Assembly (NCBI GenBank): GCA_021740585.1
Contig: JAIOZM010000007.1
Coordinates: forward strand, 1-64,000
Origin: Bacteroidales bacterium
Lineage (GTDB): Bacteria > Bacteroidota > Bacteroidia > Bacteroidales > GCA-2748055
Direction of reading: 5' to 3'
Length of the DNA stretch: 64,000 bases
Notes under the pieces: model-generated
What the model was told of the DNA's origin: nothing
Database searches by the model: none
What the model saw: the letters and a program-made list of their open reading frames with translations, nothing else
Part shown: positions 36,539 to 48,208 of the stretch, in pieces
Numbering within the stretch: position 1 is the stretch's first letter
How the letters are laid out: each line of letters starts with the position of its first letter
Made by a program: the position numbers and the translations under genes

Positions 36539-37267
36539 CTATTCTTTTAATTCGCCGAATAGATTATCAATACATACGTATGCTGGGGTATTTATACCAA
36601 AATCGCCTGTATCTGTCGACTCAAAGGAAAATGCCATATATTTAATAAAACCCACTTCAGACAGATCTATATCCATCCAGCCATTCAGAATATAATCTTT
36701 CGAATTATCAACATAGGTATAATCGGCCAGATTAATTTCAATTTCCCATTTTTCATTATTATCATTCAGGCAGGAGATTTTTAATTTAAACAGATCGGGA
36801 TCGTCGCCACTGTTTCCTCCAAATTGTTTTGCAAAGTCGTCACCATAAAGCATTGAATAATAAGCGTATGTAGAGTTACATATTGAAATATTCGTCACTT
36901 TTTCAGGAACCATGAATGTAATCGTATCGCTTTCCCAACTCGTAAAAATGGCAAAATTTGAAGAACGGTATGCCCCTGCCCCGGCTATACAACTATATAG
37001 ATTCGCCGAACCTTGTGTCTCTGTGTCATTATGATCAGAGATTGCAAATCCGCGTTCCCAATAGTTCCATTCCTCATTAAAAGTATTTGGAAAGTAAGCG
37101 TTACCAAGAGTAAATCCACCACTTCCATCTGAACCGTTAAATACGCCGGATTCGTCTAAAACAAAATCTTCGAAGGTAATTTTGTCGGTTACTACCTTTT
37201 CTTTCTCACAAGATGAAAAAAATAATCCACTTGCTGCAAATGCCAAAAAAATAATTTTTGCTTTCAT
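36539..37267 (-). CDS. DUF4465 lipoprotein, first gene of the B12 operon
   Basis: The 242-residue lipoprotein has a lipobox at FFSSC (Cys20). The rest matches the DUF4465 family: KITFEDFVLDESGVFNGSDGSGGF, WNYWERGFAISDHND, YSCIAGAGAYRSSNFAI, then a beta-rich C-terminus ending AYVCIDNLFGELKE. DUF4465 genes in Bacteroidota are often found under cobalamin riboswitches and are thought to be surface corrinoid-binding proteins. Here a cobalamin riboswitch lies about 100 bp upstream. It is the first gene of the operon and probably the surface component. Confidence 0.85.
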   Translation of the reverse strand: MKAKIIFLAFAASGLFFSSCEKEKVVTDKITFEDFVLDESGVFNGSDGSGGFTLGNAYFPNTFNEEWNYWERGFAISDHNDTETQGSANLYSCIAGAGAYRSSNFAIFTSWESDTITFMVPEKVTNISICNSTYAYYSMLYGDDFAKQFGGNSGDDPDLFKLKISCLNDNNEKWEIEINLADYTYVDNSKDYILNGWMDIDLSEVGFIKYMAFSFESTDTGDFGINTPAYVCIDNLFGELKE

Positions 37268-37369
37268 TTTTTAAAATTAAAAGTTAATAATGATTTGCAG
37301 CCAATAATCTAAACAGGGATGTTTGATAAATGTTGCTTTACGCCCCGAAAGCCTAGTTTACTGACTATT

Positions 37370-37545
37370 CCGGCAGGTCTTCTGACTTACTCCATTTCTA
37401 AATAGCCTTCCCGTATAGTTAATTTATACAGTGGCATAAATCATTTAGAAAATTAAGGAGATCACAGCAGCGGGTACTGTTGCCGAATTCAAAACTGCAT
37501 TAAAGCAATATTTTTTCACGGCATTCCCTCTTAGTTTATCAATCT
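37370..37545 (-). promoter_or_regulatory. Cobalamin (AdoCbl) riboswitch
   Basis: On the minus strand the sequence shows the class's conserved blocks in order: GGGAATGCCGTGAAA, GGCAACAGTACCCGCTGCTG, GCCACTG, and the 3' box ACGGGAAGGC...GTCAGAAGACCTGCCGG. These match the cobalamin riboswitch core (Rfam RF00174 type). It precedes the DUF4465 gene by about 100 bp, which holds the expression platform, and should shut down the uptake operon when B12 is plentiful. Confidence 0.93.
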
Positions 37546-37560
37546 CACGATATCTAAAAA

Positions 37561-39746
<2,186 letters not shown>

Positions 39747-39786
39747 TACCAGTACATTTCGAACGCAAATTTATTATTTTTGAATC

Positions 39787-40335
39787 GTGAAAATATTTGT
39801 CAAAATCAGAAAATCACTTACCAGATATAGTATCCGGAAAAAGAAAACATTGAGGGAGAGGAATCGTAAAGTTCATAATTTTACATCAGCCAAATCAATA
39901 GGAATATTTTTCGATATCAATGACACCGAATCGTTTAAGGCGATAAGGGCATTTAGCAAGGAATTAAAAACGAAAGGGATTTCCTCAGAAATATTGGGAT
40001 ATGTGAATTCTGATGAAATTCCCGGGGAATTGGTTTTATGGGAAGATTGTAATGTAATATGCACCAAGGATCTCGATCTGATATTTCGACCAAAAAGTCC
40101 TTTAAGCGAGAAGTTTATTTTAAAAGAATTTGATATACTTTTCGATCTTAGTTTAAGTGATCTGATCACTTCTTACTATATAGTTAGCCTGTCGCAGGCG
40201 CACTTTAAGGTAGGGAAATACACTGAATCAGAAAATGATTTGGATTTGATGATAAACATTAATCAGAATAAATCTGTCAAATACCTGATTGAGCAAATTA
40301 ATATTTATGTAGAAATGTTGAACAAATCTGAATAA
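39787..40335 (+). CDS. DUF6913 family protein
   Basis: The 182-residue cytoplasmic protein starts with GTG. Its sequence matches the pattern of the Bacteroidota DUF6913 family: SIGIFFDINDTESFKAIRAFSKELK, ILFDLSLSDLITSYYIVSLSQAHFKVGKYTESENDLDLMI spanning residues ~117-157. No enzymatic motif is evident. It lies between ligA and dapA on the same strand, 20 bp before dapA, as is usual for this family. The function is unknown; the genomic linkage with dapA suggests it is not accidental. Confidence 0.75.
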   Translation: MKIFVKIRKSLTRYSIRKKKTLRERNRKVHNFTSAKSIGIFFDINDTESFKAIRAFSKELKTKGISSEILGYVNSDEIPGELVLWEDCNVICTKDLDLIFRPKSPLSEKFILKEFDILFDLSLSDLITSYYIVSLSQAHFKVGKYTESENDLDLMININQNKSVKYLIEQINIYVEMLNKSE

Positions 40336-40355
40336 TAAAAAAATCAATAAAAGCG

Positions 40356-41228
40356 ATGAATTTAAGAGGTACGGGAGTTGCATTAGTTACACCTTTCGAC
40401 AAGAAAGGCGAAATCGATTTTGATTCACTGGAAAAACTTATCAATCATGTCGTTGATGGAGGAGTTGAGTATTTGGTAGCACTTGGTACCACCGCGGAAA
40501 CCCCAACCCTTTCTCAGGAAGAAAAACACGAGGTAGTGTCAGCGGTTATTAAGTACAATGCAAATCGACTGCCTGTGGTTCTGGGCATGGGAAGTAATAA
40601 TACACATGCATTGGTTAAGGAAATTTCTAAAACTGATTTTACCGGAATACATGCAATTCTTTCCGTTGCTCCATATTATAATAAACCATCTCAGGAGGGA
40701 ATTTATCAGCATTACAGAGAAGTTTCAAAAGCATCTCCCTTACCTGTAATTCTTTATAATGTTCCAGGCAGAACTTCTTCAAACATATCGGCCGATACCT
40801 GTTTGAAACTGGCAAAAGAGTATGAAAATATTGTTGCGATAAAAGAAGCTTCCGGCGTTTTTTCACAAATAATGGAAATGATAAGCAATAAGCCAAAAGG
40901 ATTTGAAGTACTATCCGGTGACGATGCGCTTACTTTTCCAATGATTTCACTTGGGGCTACGGGTGTAATTACCGTGGTTGGAAATGCATTTCCACAGGAA
41001 TTTTCAGAAATGGTGAGAATGGCTCTTTCTCATAATATTGAAGATGCCCGGACATTACATTATAAATTGATTCCGATTATTGATTTAATATTTGCAGAAG
41101 GGAATCCTACTGGTTTAAAAGCCTTCCTGAATAAAGCAGGAATATGCCAAAATGAACTCCGCCTGCCGCTTGTTAAAGCCAGTGATGCTTTAGTTCATCG
41201 CATTGATCAAGTTTTAAAAGCTTACTAA
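40356..41228 (+). CDS. dapA: 4-hydroxy-tetrahydrodipicolinate synthase DapA
   Basis: DapA condenses pyruvate with aspartate semialdehyde in lysine and diaminopimelate synthesis. The 290 residues hold the TIM-barrel motifs GTTAETPTLS (T45, T46), Y134 in ILYNVPGRTS and the Schiff-base lysine K163 in VAIKEASG. The signature GDDALTFPMISLGATGVI is present. Length is standard. It is co-oriented with DUF6913 and ligA. Confidence 0.97.
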   Translation: MNLRGTGVALVTPFDKKGEIDFDSLEKLINHVVDGGVEYLVALGTTAETPTLSQEEKHEVVSAVIKYNANRLPVVLGMGSNNTHALVKEISKTDFTGIHAILSVAPYYNKPSQEGIYQHYREVSKASPLPVILYNVPGRTSSNISADTCLKLAKEYENIVAIKEASGVFSQIMEMISNKPKGFEVLSGDDALTFPMISLGATGVITVVGNAFPQEFSEMVRMALSHNIEDARTLHYKLIPIIDLIFAEGNPTGLKAFLNKAGICQNELRLPLVKASDALVHRIDQVLKAY

Positions 41229-41247
41229 ATAAGTTTGAATTAAGGTA

Positions 41248-41715
41248 TTAAGAAGCCTTCTTGTATTGCATCATAAATCCAAGACATCCAAGATAATTCT
41301 CAACGGTTTCTCTATTACCCGCTGTTCCAAGGACCGATACTTCAACTTTGATACGTCGGGTATTTTCAATATCCAATCCAATCGTTTCAACAAAGTCGTC
41401 CTTTTTATTGTCGTATATAAGTTCATTGGTATCAGCATCCCGTAAAATATAATGAATAGGAGCAAATTCTGTGCTTGCACAAAAGTAGAGCTCGTAATGT
41501 CTGCCACCATAAAACACAACACTATATATTAATTTATCACCTAATCCGATAATATTACTTCTGGATTGACCTTCCATCTTATAATTAGGTCCCGGATACT
41601 GCATACAATAGCTATAGAGATGGAATTTTTTACAATCCTGTCCATTGGAGTCAGAAATTACTGAAAAGCTGAGGGTAAATATTATTCCCATATATATTAA
41701 GATCTTCATAGTCAT
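41248..41715 (-). CDS. Small secreted protein, last gene of the ABCG/response-regulator cluster
   Basis: The protein has 155 residues with a signal peptide (MTMKILIYMGIIFTLSFSVISDSNGQ; MKI at residue 3 is an alternative start). The mature part has several conserved-looking cysteines and a beta-rich pattern (YELYFCASTEFAPIHYIL). I recognise no family. It starts 18 bp after the lipoprotein gene and closes the minus-strand cluster, meeting dapA tail to tail. It is exported to the periplasm or beyond. Confidence 0.65.
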   Translation of the reverse strand: MTMKILIYMGIIFTLSFSVISDSNGQDCKKFHLYSYCMQYPGPNYKMEGQSRSNIIGLGDKLIYSVVFYGGRHYELYFCASTEFAPIHYILRDADTNELIYDNKKDDFVETIGLDIENTRRIKVEVSVLGTAGNRETVENYLGCLGFMMQYKKAS

Positions 41716-41733
41716 TGAATTATATATTAAATA

Positions 41734-42642
41734 CTAAATTTTAACGATTGTGTTACGCATCTCAGTAATCTTATTTTTTAATAAAATAAAATTATCCTCC
41801 GTAATTTTAAATGATTCTCCTCCGCCGATTACTAAACTTCCTGCATTATTTTCTTCAACATTCAAATCTTCCCTGACTTCAGTAAACTCATTGAAAATAT
41901 TTTCAACTTCATTTAAATAGTTTATCGTTTTCTTAACATTCGGATCATTTTTGATATATGTGGTACGCTCCCTTAAATTGTCCATAGGATATTTCAAATC
42001 GACAATCTGATTTAAAATCTCATTATCCTCTTCATATTTCTCAACAGAACTTAATGCGATATATATACTTTCCAGATAAGCTCCGGCAGAAACCAGAGAA
42101 ATAACATTCTCTTTTCCTCCTGTTTCAAGAAAATCTATCATATTATAGAAGGCTTCATTAGAGATCATAAGTAAGGAATCCATATTTCCAATATTGGCTT
42201 TAGAGCGTTCAGCCAATGATTCGAATGCGCTGGTAGAAATGTTAATTTCATTACCCATGGTTTGAATAACATCGAGATATTCTATTGTTTCATTCGAACG
42301 GGTAAACACAGCAGAATAAGCCATATCAGCAATATATACGCCCAGATTTAAAGCCTGGGATTGTAATCCTACGTATTTATCATTATTACCAGCAGGATTG
42401 GTAAATTCCTTACTATAAAAAATGTCCGATTCTTTAAGCCTCTCAATTATTTCGCCAGGTGATGGCAAAGAGAACAAAACCATTTCATCACCAAAAAAAT
42501 CTTCCTCACCGTTCAGCTCACTTACGGCATCTTTGCTGCCATGTGACTTGTCTTCCTTTTGGGTATTTGTACAAAAGGAAAAAGCAATTAGCATAAAAAA
42601 TGCTAATGTTATCCCCAGAAATTTGCTCAAAACTATTTTCAT
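41734..42642 (-). CDS. Lipoprotein of the ABCG/response-regulator cluster
   Basis: The 302-residue lipoprotein has a signal peptide with lipobox AFSFC (Cys24). The mature part is largely alpha-helical and acidic, with stretches such as LNLGVYIADMAYSAVFTRSNE and a long C-terminal helix region. It is about 200 bp downstream of the ABCG gene and 18 bp before the secreted-protein gene. I do not recognise the family. It could act as a periplasmic partner of the transporter. Confidence 0.7.
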   Translation of the reverse strand: MKIVLSKFLGITLAFFMLIAFSFCTNTQKEDKSHGSKDAVSELNGEEDFFGDEMVLFSLPSPGEIIERLKESDIFYSKEFTNPAGNNDKYVGLQSQALNLGVYIADMAYSAVFTRSNETIEYLDVIQTMGNEINISTSAFESLAERSKANIGNMDSLLMISNEAFYNMIDFLETGGKENVISLVSAGAYLESIYIALSSVEKYEEDNEILNQIVDLKYPMDNLRERTTYIKNDPNVKKTINYLNEVENIFNEFTEVREDLNVEENNAGSLVIGGGESFKITEDNFILLKNKITEMRNTIVKI

Positions 42643-42831
42643 TGTTTAAAAATTTATGTGAATGTAATTATTCACTATTTGTTATTCTTCAATTTCTCCC
42701 CTTGCCCCTCCTTCATTTTCTCAGCCTCCCGCTTTACCCGTTCAGGGTTAATGTTTGGCTATTGTTTATGAGGGAAGCAGGAAGTTGGATTAACTACTTG
42801 ATTTTTAAATACTTAATCTCATAACCCTTTT

Positions 42832-45800
42832 TCATCCTTTTTTATACGAACGATCAAACAAAAAAGTTATCTTTTTTAGAAAGTCTGTTATTAAGCTCAA
42901 ATATAAAATTAATGTCATAAGCCAAAGTACTGAAATATTAAACCAGAATGTATCAATATCCCATTTGCCGATCCGTTTAAGCCCTGAATAGAATTGTGCA
43001 CGGCCATAATCAGAACCGGGATATTGGTAAACAGGACTATCTTTACGAATAAGCCTTGTACCTTGTTCTTTTACTTTTATTAGTTCATTGTTATTCAATA
43101 CCAGATCGGCAATGGTTTTATTGTAATTCTCAGATTTTAACCTTACAAAATCGTTTTGGGACATTCCATTATTCAATATTGACAGAATTTTGTCTTCCTT
43201 TCGTGCTGAAAGAAGATTGGTTTCTCTGATCAAAAAATTCCTTCTTTTAGCAATAGCCTTACTAAGCAAATCTGTATCGATTGAATTAACTTCTCCCCTG
43301 ATAAAATAATCGTTGAAATCAAAACCTGCCATTTGATTGCATGCATTTTTAATCAGGTTTAGGGTATTTAGGTAATTTTCAGAACCAAATTCCGCATCTT
43401 GTAATCTCTTAAAATCATATATTTTGTTATTTATTGCGGGGATGAGAAAATTTAGTTCATATAAGAGATTGGACGATTCTGTATTTATCTCATTAAAATA
43501 CTTTTCGTAATTATTATTTTTAAATTGATTAACCACCAATGCTTCATAGGCCCATCTCGAAGCCATTAAGTCACCGGCTACCGGAACATATTCGGTAGAC
43601 GATAATTTATAGTGAAGCTTATCGTATTTCACAATAACACCTGAGAGTAAAATTAATGGCACTAATATAAATGGTATATTTATGTATATAGCCACAACCG
43701 ATTTAAGTCCCGAAGAAATATTAAGACCCAGCATAACAGCAAAGCTGCTGGTGGAGAATAAAACCAGCCAATAGCTATAATTTAAATTTTGAATTTCAAG
43801 GATTCCATTCCCAATAAGAACAAAAATCAACATTTGAATAGCAGTAAGACAAAAAAGAAACAATATTTTTGAATTTAAATAGGCTGTACGACTAAGGCTA
43901 AGAAATTTTTCCCGGCTCAATATTTTTCTGTCTTTGATAATTTCCTCAGCACTTATTATTAATCCAACAAATAATGCCACAATTACCGACATAAAAATAT
44001 AGGCAGGCAAATTTTCGTTATTACTGAAAACGTAGGCTTCCGGATTCTGATTATCTCCACTAACATATTTGGTAAAAATACCAATTATCAGAGCTAAAAT
44101 GGGAGCAATCGATAAGGCAAAAATTACAAACTGCCTGTCTGCCAGTTTTGTAAATAAATTCCGTTTGCTATAAATGAGAAATTGTTTTATAACTCCCGGA
44201 GTTTTAAATTTAAGTTCAGGAATTTCCATCTTTTGAGGTGAAGAAATGGTATTATCCTGTAGATTGTTCAAAAAAAGTGAATACCATTTTTCCGGCGGAC
44301 TTAACCTCTCGGTAGTAAACTCACCAAACTCATCAACATTTTTTGCTTCTATAACATTTAGTATATCATCTGTCTGCACATTTCCGCATGCCAGACACTC
44401 AATTTCGGAGGCATCGACCCTGCTGGCCATTCTTTTAAGGTATGAAAATGCGTCTAATGGATTCCCCAGATACACAGGATAGCCACCTTTATCCAGGATC
44501 AACAATTTATCGAGCATTTTAAACAACTCAGAAGATGGTTGATGAATATTCAGGATTACAATTTTGCCTTGATTTGCGTGATCTTTTAAAAGGTGCATCA
44601 CATTCTCAGAATCGAATGAAGACAAGCCCGAGGTAGGTTCATCTGCAAATAATAAATATGGTTCAATGATCAGCTCAAGAGCAATATTTAGCCTTTTTCT
44701 TTGTCCACCACTAATAAATTTGTTGACAGGAGATCCAACTTTGAGATCCTTTACATAAAAAAGATCAAATCTGTTGAGCGCATTAATTACTGTATCATGA
44801 ATATGGCTTTCATCTAAATTACCCAGACATAGTTTTGCATTATAATATAAATTCTCATAAACGGTCAAATCCTCTATAAGCATATCGTCCTGAGGCACAT
44901 AGCCAATAATCCCCTTTATTTCAGCATCATTATTAAAAATATCATAGCCGTTGAAAAATACACTTCCACTTGCTGGAGTATAAGTCCCGCTCAAAAGTCG
45001 AAGTAGTGTAGATTTCCCTGCTCCTGAACCACCCATAATACCAATAAGCTCTCCCGATTCCGCCTTAAAACTAAATTTATGGATTCCATTATCACTATTA
45101 GGAAATTTAAATTCAATTTCTTTTGCAACAAAACTAATTTGACGTGTATTTAATTTATTTCTATAGCCGTTAAGAATATCGATATAATAAATGGAGCTAT
45201 GATCTTCAATCTTCAAAGATTGACCTTTAGCAAAAATATATACATGGTTTGGGTGAATGGTTTTCCCGGCAAATTCAAGTTTTCCATTTCCCAGATAATA
45301 AAAAATGTATAAATCTGCCTGCTCTATCTTCAGGAAGAAAACCTGACCAGAAATATCTGGCTTATAAAAATGGTTGATTTTTTCAAAACTAAAATCACTA
45401 TCGTCACTAACAATAAACAACTTATCTTTTTCCGGCACTCTGTAAAACTTATCTACAATAAATGCTTTACAATTACTGTATTCGTTTTCGGAAATAGAAA
45501 TTTCTTCAGAAATAGTCTTTACGGTGTCGCTGATAGCCTGTTTAAAGTCGTTATTGGAATCGGCTTCTTCATCGAAATATTTTGAGAATTTAATTAAGCT
45601 GAGTAAAATCAGGAATTTGTTTTTAATGTGAAGTTCCTTATTAATGTGATTGCATATGGTTAATATTTTTACAGAAAATAAAGAAGTTCGTTTTAAATCA
45701 TTAATACTCTTAATGCTTTCTAAGCGGTCAATTTCCTGATTAAATATTTCCAGTGAATCTTCAACAATTTTAACACTAAACTGAGTTTTTAGGAATGATT

Positions 45801-45897
45801 CGACGAAATTCCTTGATATAACTTTTGCCATGTCTTTATTAATACTTGCAAGAATGGCAAATAACTTCATTAAAGCTTTAAGCATTGAATCTGTCAT
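42832..45897 (-). CDS. Large ABCG-type transporter with helical N-terminal extension
   Basis: The 1021-residue protein has an N-terminal ~150-residue helical region recalling TerB-like folds (residues ~70-145). A beta-rich segment (residues ~155-240) follows. The ABC domain has Walker A GGSGAGKST at residues 289-297, signature SGGQRKRLNIALELI and Walker B LLFADEPTSGL, the ABCG/white subfamily pattern. The C-terminal half holds five clustered TM helices (FVIFALSIAPILALIIGIF onward), then a ~250-residue helical soluble stretch and a last TM helix near the end. A CxxC (LACGNV) occurs after the ABC domain. Such half transporters dimerise; the substrate is unknown. It follows the response-regulator gene by 50 bp. 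Confidence 0.82.
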   Translation of the reverse strand: MTDSMLKALMKLFAILASINKDMAKVISRNFVESFLKTQFSVKIVEDSLEIFNQEIDRLESIKSINDLKRTSLFSVKILTICNHINKELHIKNKFLILLSLIKFSKYFDEEADSNNDFKQAISDTVKTISEEISISENEYSNCKAFIVDKFYRVPEKDKLFIVSDDSDFSFEKINHFYKPDISGQVFFLKIEQADLYIFYYLGNGKLEFAGKTIHPNHVYIFAKGQSLKIEDHSSIYYIDILNGYRNKLNTRQISFVAKEIEFKFPNSDNGIHKFSFKAESGELIGIMGGSGAGKSTLLRLLSGTYTPASGSVFFNGYDIFNNDAEIKGIIGYVPQDDMLIEDLTVYENLYYNAKLCLGNLDESHIHDTVINALNRFDLFYVKDLKVGSPVNKFISGGQRKRLNIALELIIEPYLLFADEPTSGLSSFDSENVMHLLKDHANQGKIVILNIHQPSSELFKMLDKLLILDKGGYPVYLGNPLDAFSYLKRMASRVDASEIECLACGNVQTDDILNVIEAKNVDEFGEFTTERLSPPEKWYSLFLNNLQDNTISSPQKMEIPELKFKTPGVIKQFLIYSKRNLFTKLADRQFVIFALSIAPILALIIGIFTKYVSGDNQNPEAYVFSNNENLPAYIFMSVIVALFVGLIISAEEIIKDRKILSREKFLSLSRTAYLNSKILFLFCLTAIQMLIFVLIGNGILEIQNLNYSYWLVLFSTSSFAVMLGLNISSGLKSVVAIYINIPFILVPLILLSGVIVKYDKLHYKLSSTEYVPVAGDLMASRWAYEALVVNQFKNNNYEKYFNEINTESSNLLYELNFLIPAINNKIYDFKRLQDAEFGSENYLNTLNLIKNACNQMAGFDFNDYFIRGEVNSIDTDLLSKAIAKRRNFLIRETNLLSARKEDKILSILNNGMSQNDFVRLKSENYNKTIADLVLNNNELIKVKEQGTRLIRKDSPVYQYPGSDYGRAQFYSGLKRIGKWDIDTFWFNISVLWLMTLILYLSLITDFLKKITFLFDRSYKKG

Positions 45898-45947
45898 ATC
45901 ACAGGTATTTTATGCCAGGTCTTCTTTTGTAGGAATCATAAAAAACA

Positions 45948-47072
45948 TTATACTTCAGGAATAGGAAAGCTAAGTATTGTTGAATATGATTTATCGTTAT
46001 TCTTTTTCAGACTTATTTCTGATTTATAAGCAGTTATAATATTTACAACCAATAAGGTTTCTATTCCTAAATTCATAGAAGACTGTTCAGATTTTTCTTT
46101 ATATAAATGAGTCAGGTCTTCCACCTCTTTTTCGGTATAATTTTCTCCGCTATCCTTTATCTCGCAAAAAATATTTTTATCGTCATTATATAACTTGATT
46201 ATTAAGCTTCCCTGATTTTCAATATGCGGGATTGTATTAAGAATAATTCTTGATATACAATAGGTAAAAAGATTATAATCTCCACTGATGGTAAAATTAA
46301 TAAGCTGTTCTTCGAGATTAATTTTAAGATCATTTTCCTTCAGGGCAGGTCTGTTTTCAATGATGCTTATTTCAACCAATTCCTTTATTGAAATATTTTC
46401 GAACTTAAGTTGTCTGCTGTCATCATTCAATATAGAAAGTTGCTCTGATGCAAAGGAAAAGCTTTCCAGTTTTGCAACGGCAGAGTCCAGATAAGGAATC
46501 AACTCATTTAAATCTTTAGAATCAATACGATCTTTGAGCATGTGTACCGTGCTCATTATCTTATTGATTGGCTTTTTAATCTGATCGGTAGTTTCTTTGA
46601 GGTATTTGGTTCTTGATTTATCAATATTCAATAATTCATTATTTGCTTTTTCAAGTGCAGAAATCATATTTCGATTAGATTCCCGCAAAAAATAAACCTC
46701 CAATGCCTTTTCAAATGAGGCTTTCATCTCAGCTGCTTTGAATGGTTTATTAAAAAAGCCATAAATAAGACCTTTATTAATGGCCTCAACCAGAATATCA
46801 AAAGAAGAATAGGCTGTAAGTATGAATCGCATAACTTCAGGATATTTTTTAGCGACAATTTCTAAAAAATCAGTCCCGGTCATTTCAGGCATTTGCTGAT
46901 CGGTTACCAGCAGTGGAAATTTATGTTCTTTTAGCAACTCCAGACCTTGTTTGGCAGAACCAGCGATATACACATCGTAAGTATCCTGAAAGGTGGCCTT
47001 AAAGAGAATCAGATTAGTTTCATTATCATCTACATAAAGGATTTTATATTTCTCTTGCACTACTTTCTCCAT
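45948..47072 (-). CDS. Response regulator with degenerate histidine-kinase module
   Basis: The 374-residue protein starts with an intact receiver domain: D14/D15-type acidic pair in LYVDDNETN, phosphoacceptor D58 in LVTDQQMP, T86 and K109. A long coiled linker follows, then a HisKA-like helix in which the phosphoacceptor His is replaced (TTDQIKKPINKI, D163 where SHELRTPL has H). The ATPase-like domain keeps an N-box (SRIILNTIP) and DSG, but its G2 loop is degenerate (SSMNLGIETLLVV). It may bind ATP weakly or act as a phosphorylation-controlled docking module. It heads the ABCG-lipoprotein cluster; it has no DNA-binding domain. Confidence 0.82.
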   Translation of the reverse strand: MEKVVQEKYKILYVDDNETNLILFKATFQDTYDVYIAGSAKQGLELLKEHKFPLLVTDQQMPEMTGTDFLEIVAKKYPEVMRFILTAYSSFDILVEAINKGLIYGFFNKPFKAAEMKASFEKALEVYFLRESNRNMISALEKANNELLNIDKSRTKYLKETTDQIKKPINKIMSTVHMLKDRIDSKDLNELIPYLDSAVAKLESFSFASEQLSILNDDSRQLKFENISIKELVEISIIENRPALKENDLKINLEEQLINFTISGDYNLFTYCISRIILNTIPHIENQGSLIIKLYNDDKNIFCEIKDSGENYTEKEVEDLTHLYKEKSEQSSMNLGIETLLVVNIITAYKSEISLKKNNDKSYSTILSFPIPEV

Positions 47073-47235
47073 TTTATTAATAATTTTTCATGTAGATTAT
47101 ATTTTTATCAGAGGAGGTCTATACTAATTAATACATCAAAATTCCTTCGTTATACATAATTACTTAAAATTGGTTACATTAAATTTAGACTTTTATTAAA
47201 CATAATCACAAATTTTATAATTAAATTTTTCTGAT

Positions 47236-47243
47236 TAGGTTTG
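47236..47243 (+). promoter_or_regulatory. -7 box for the outer-membrane-like gene
   Basis: TAGGTTTG matches TAnnTTTG and lies 13 bp before the ATG at 47257. Confidence 0.55.
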
Positions 47244-47256
47244 CAAAAAAATATAT

Positions 47257-48048
47257 ATGCGTTTTTTATTTTACCTTTTATTTTTCTTACTTTTTTTTTC
47301 TTTCCCTTCCAAAGCTCAGGAAATAGGTACTGTTGAAGGCATTACAGTAATTGTTCCTCCAAAAGAGAAACCAAAATCAGGTTGTTTTTCGATTGCCGGA
47401 GGCTACCAGATACCCAGTCTGGTAAACGTTCCCATGCTTCCTGAGCATGCACCAAATCTTGTGAAGAATAGTGATATGGAGGTTATAATTCCTGGTTGGT
47501 TTGGCCAGGTAGGAATTAATAAAAAAACTAAGAGTAATTTTGAATTTGGCTTACAGGCAGGATATTATGGCACTTCGGTTCCTGTAGCACTAAAAGGCCA
47601 ACGTTCGACCTCAGATTGGGTGCTGGCACAATCGGGTAATCCTTTCACTAAAATTTATCTGGAAGACGTTACCAGAACAAGTATAACTGTAACTATCAGA
47701 GCTATAGTTAAATATAAATATCCAATTAAAAACAGCAATCTATGGCTTGGACTCGCAGGAGGAAGTTTTTCAAGCGTTATCGATTATAATTACAGTAGCG
47801 GAAGTAAACCAAATGATACATACCGTCAGACCGGTCCCGGAATATCTTATCTCGCAGGATTTGATTTAGTCAAAAAAAATAAAAATGGCGAGGATAAAAT
47901 CGGATTCACTTTATTTGGAGATTTTTCAGGTCCATCCATAAATGAATTTTTCATTAGTTTATTTGAACCTGGGTGGAGGTACGATAACATTCCCGATAAC
48001 CATTCCATCAATCCAATTCGTATAGGCTTGTCTCTGAATATCTATTGA
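47257..48048 (+). CDS. Putative outer-membrane beta-barrel protein
   Basis: The 263-residue protein has a signal peptide (MRFLFYLLFFLLFFSFPSKAQ). A long run of alternating hydrophobic strands follows (FEFGLQAGYYGTSV, SITVTIRAIVKYKY, LWLGLAGGSFSSV, ISYLAGFDLV, IGFTLFGDFSG) and it ends in IRIGLSLNIY, an aromatic C-terminal residue as expected of outer-membrane barrels. I recognise no specific family. It diverges from the response-regulator operon; 184 bp between them hold both promoters. It converges on secA. Confidence 0.65.
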   Translation: MRFLFYLLFFLLFFSFPSKAQEIGTVEGITVIVPPKEKPKSGCFSIAGGYQIPSLVNVPMLPEHAPNLVKNSDMEVIIPGWFGQVGINKKTKSNFEFGLQAGYYGTSVPVALKGQRSTSDWVLAQSGNPFTKIYLEDVTRTSITVTIRAIVKYKYPIKNSNLWLGLAGGSFSSVIDYNYSSGSKPNDTYRQTGPGISYLAGFDLVKKNKNGEDKIGFTLFGDFSGPSINEFFISLFEPGWRYDNIPDNHSINPIRIGLSLNIY

Positions 48049-48208
48049 GTATCCCGCGTCCACAGTTGCTTCTTTACAGCATTCGATAAAAAAACACTAC
48101 CTCCCTCATTAAATGTGGACTCAAGCATAGTCGGGGAATCTCAGGATGATAATTCTGACGGCCATCCTAAGTTAATGATTGCACTAAAGAAATTTAATCA
48201 ATGAAACA

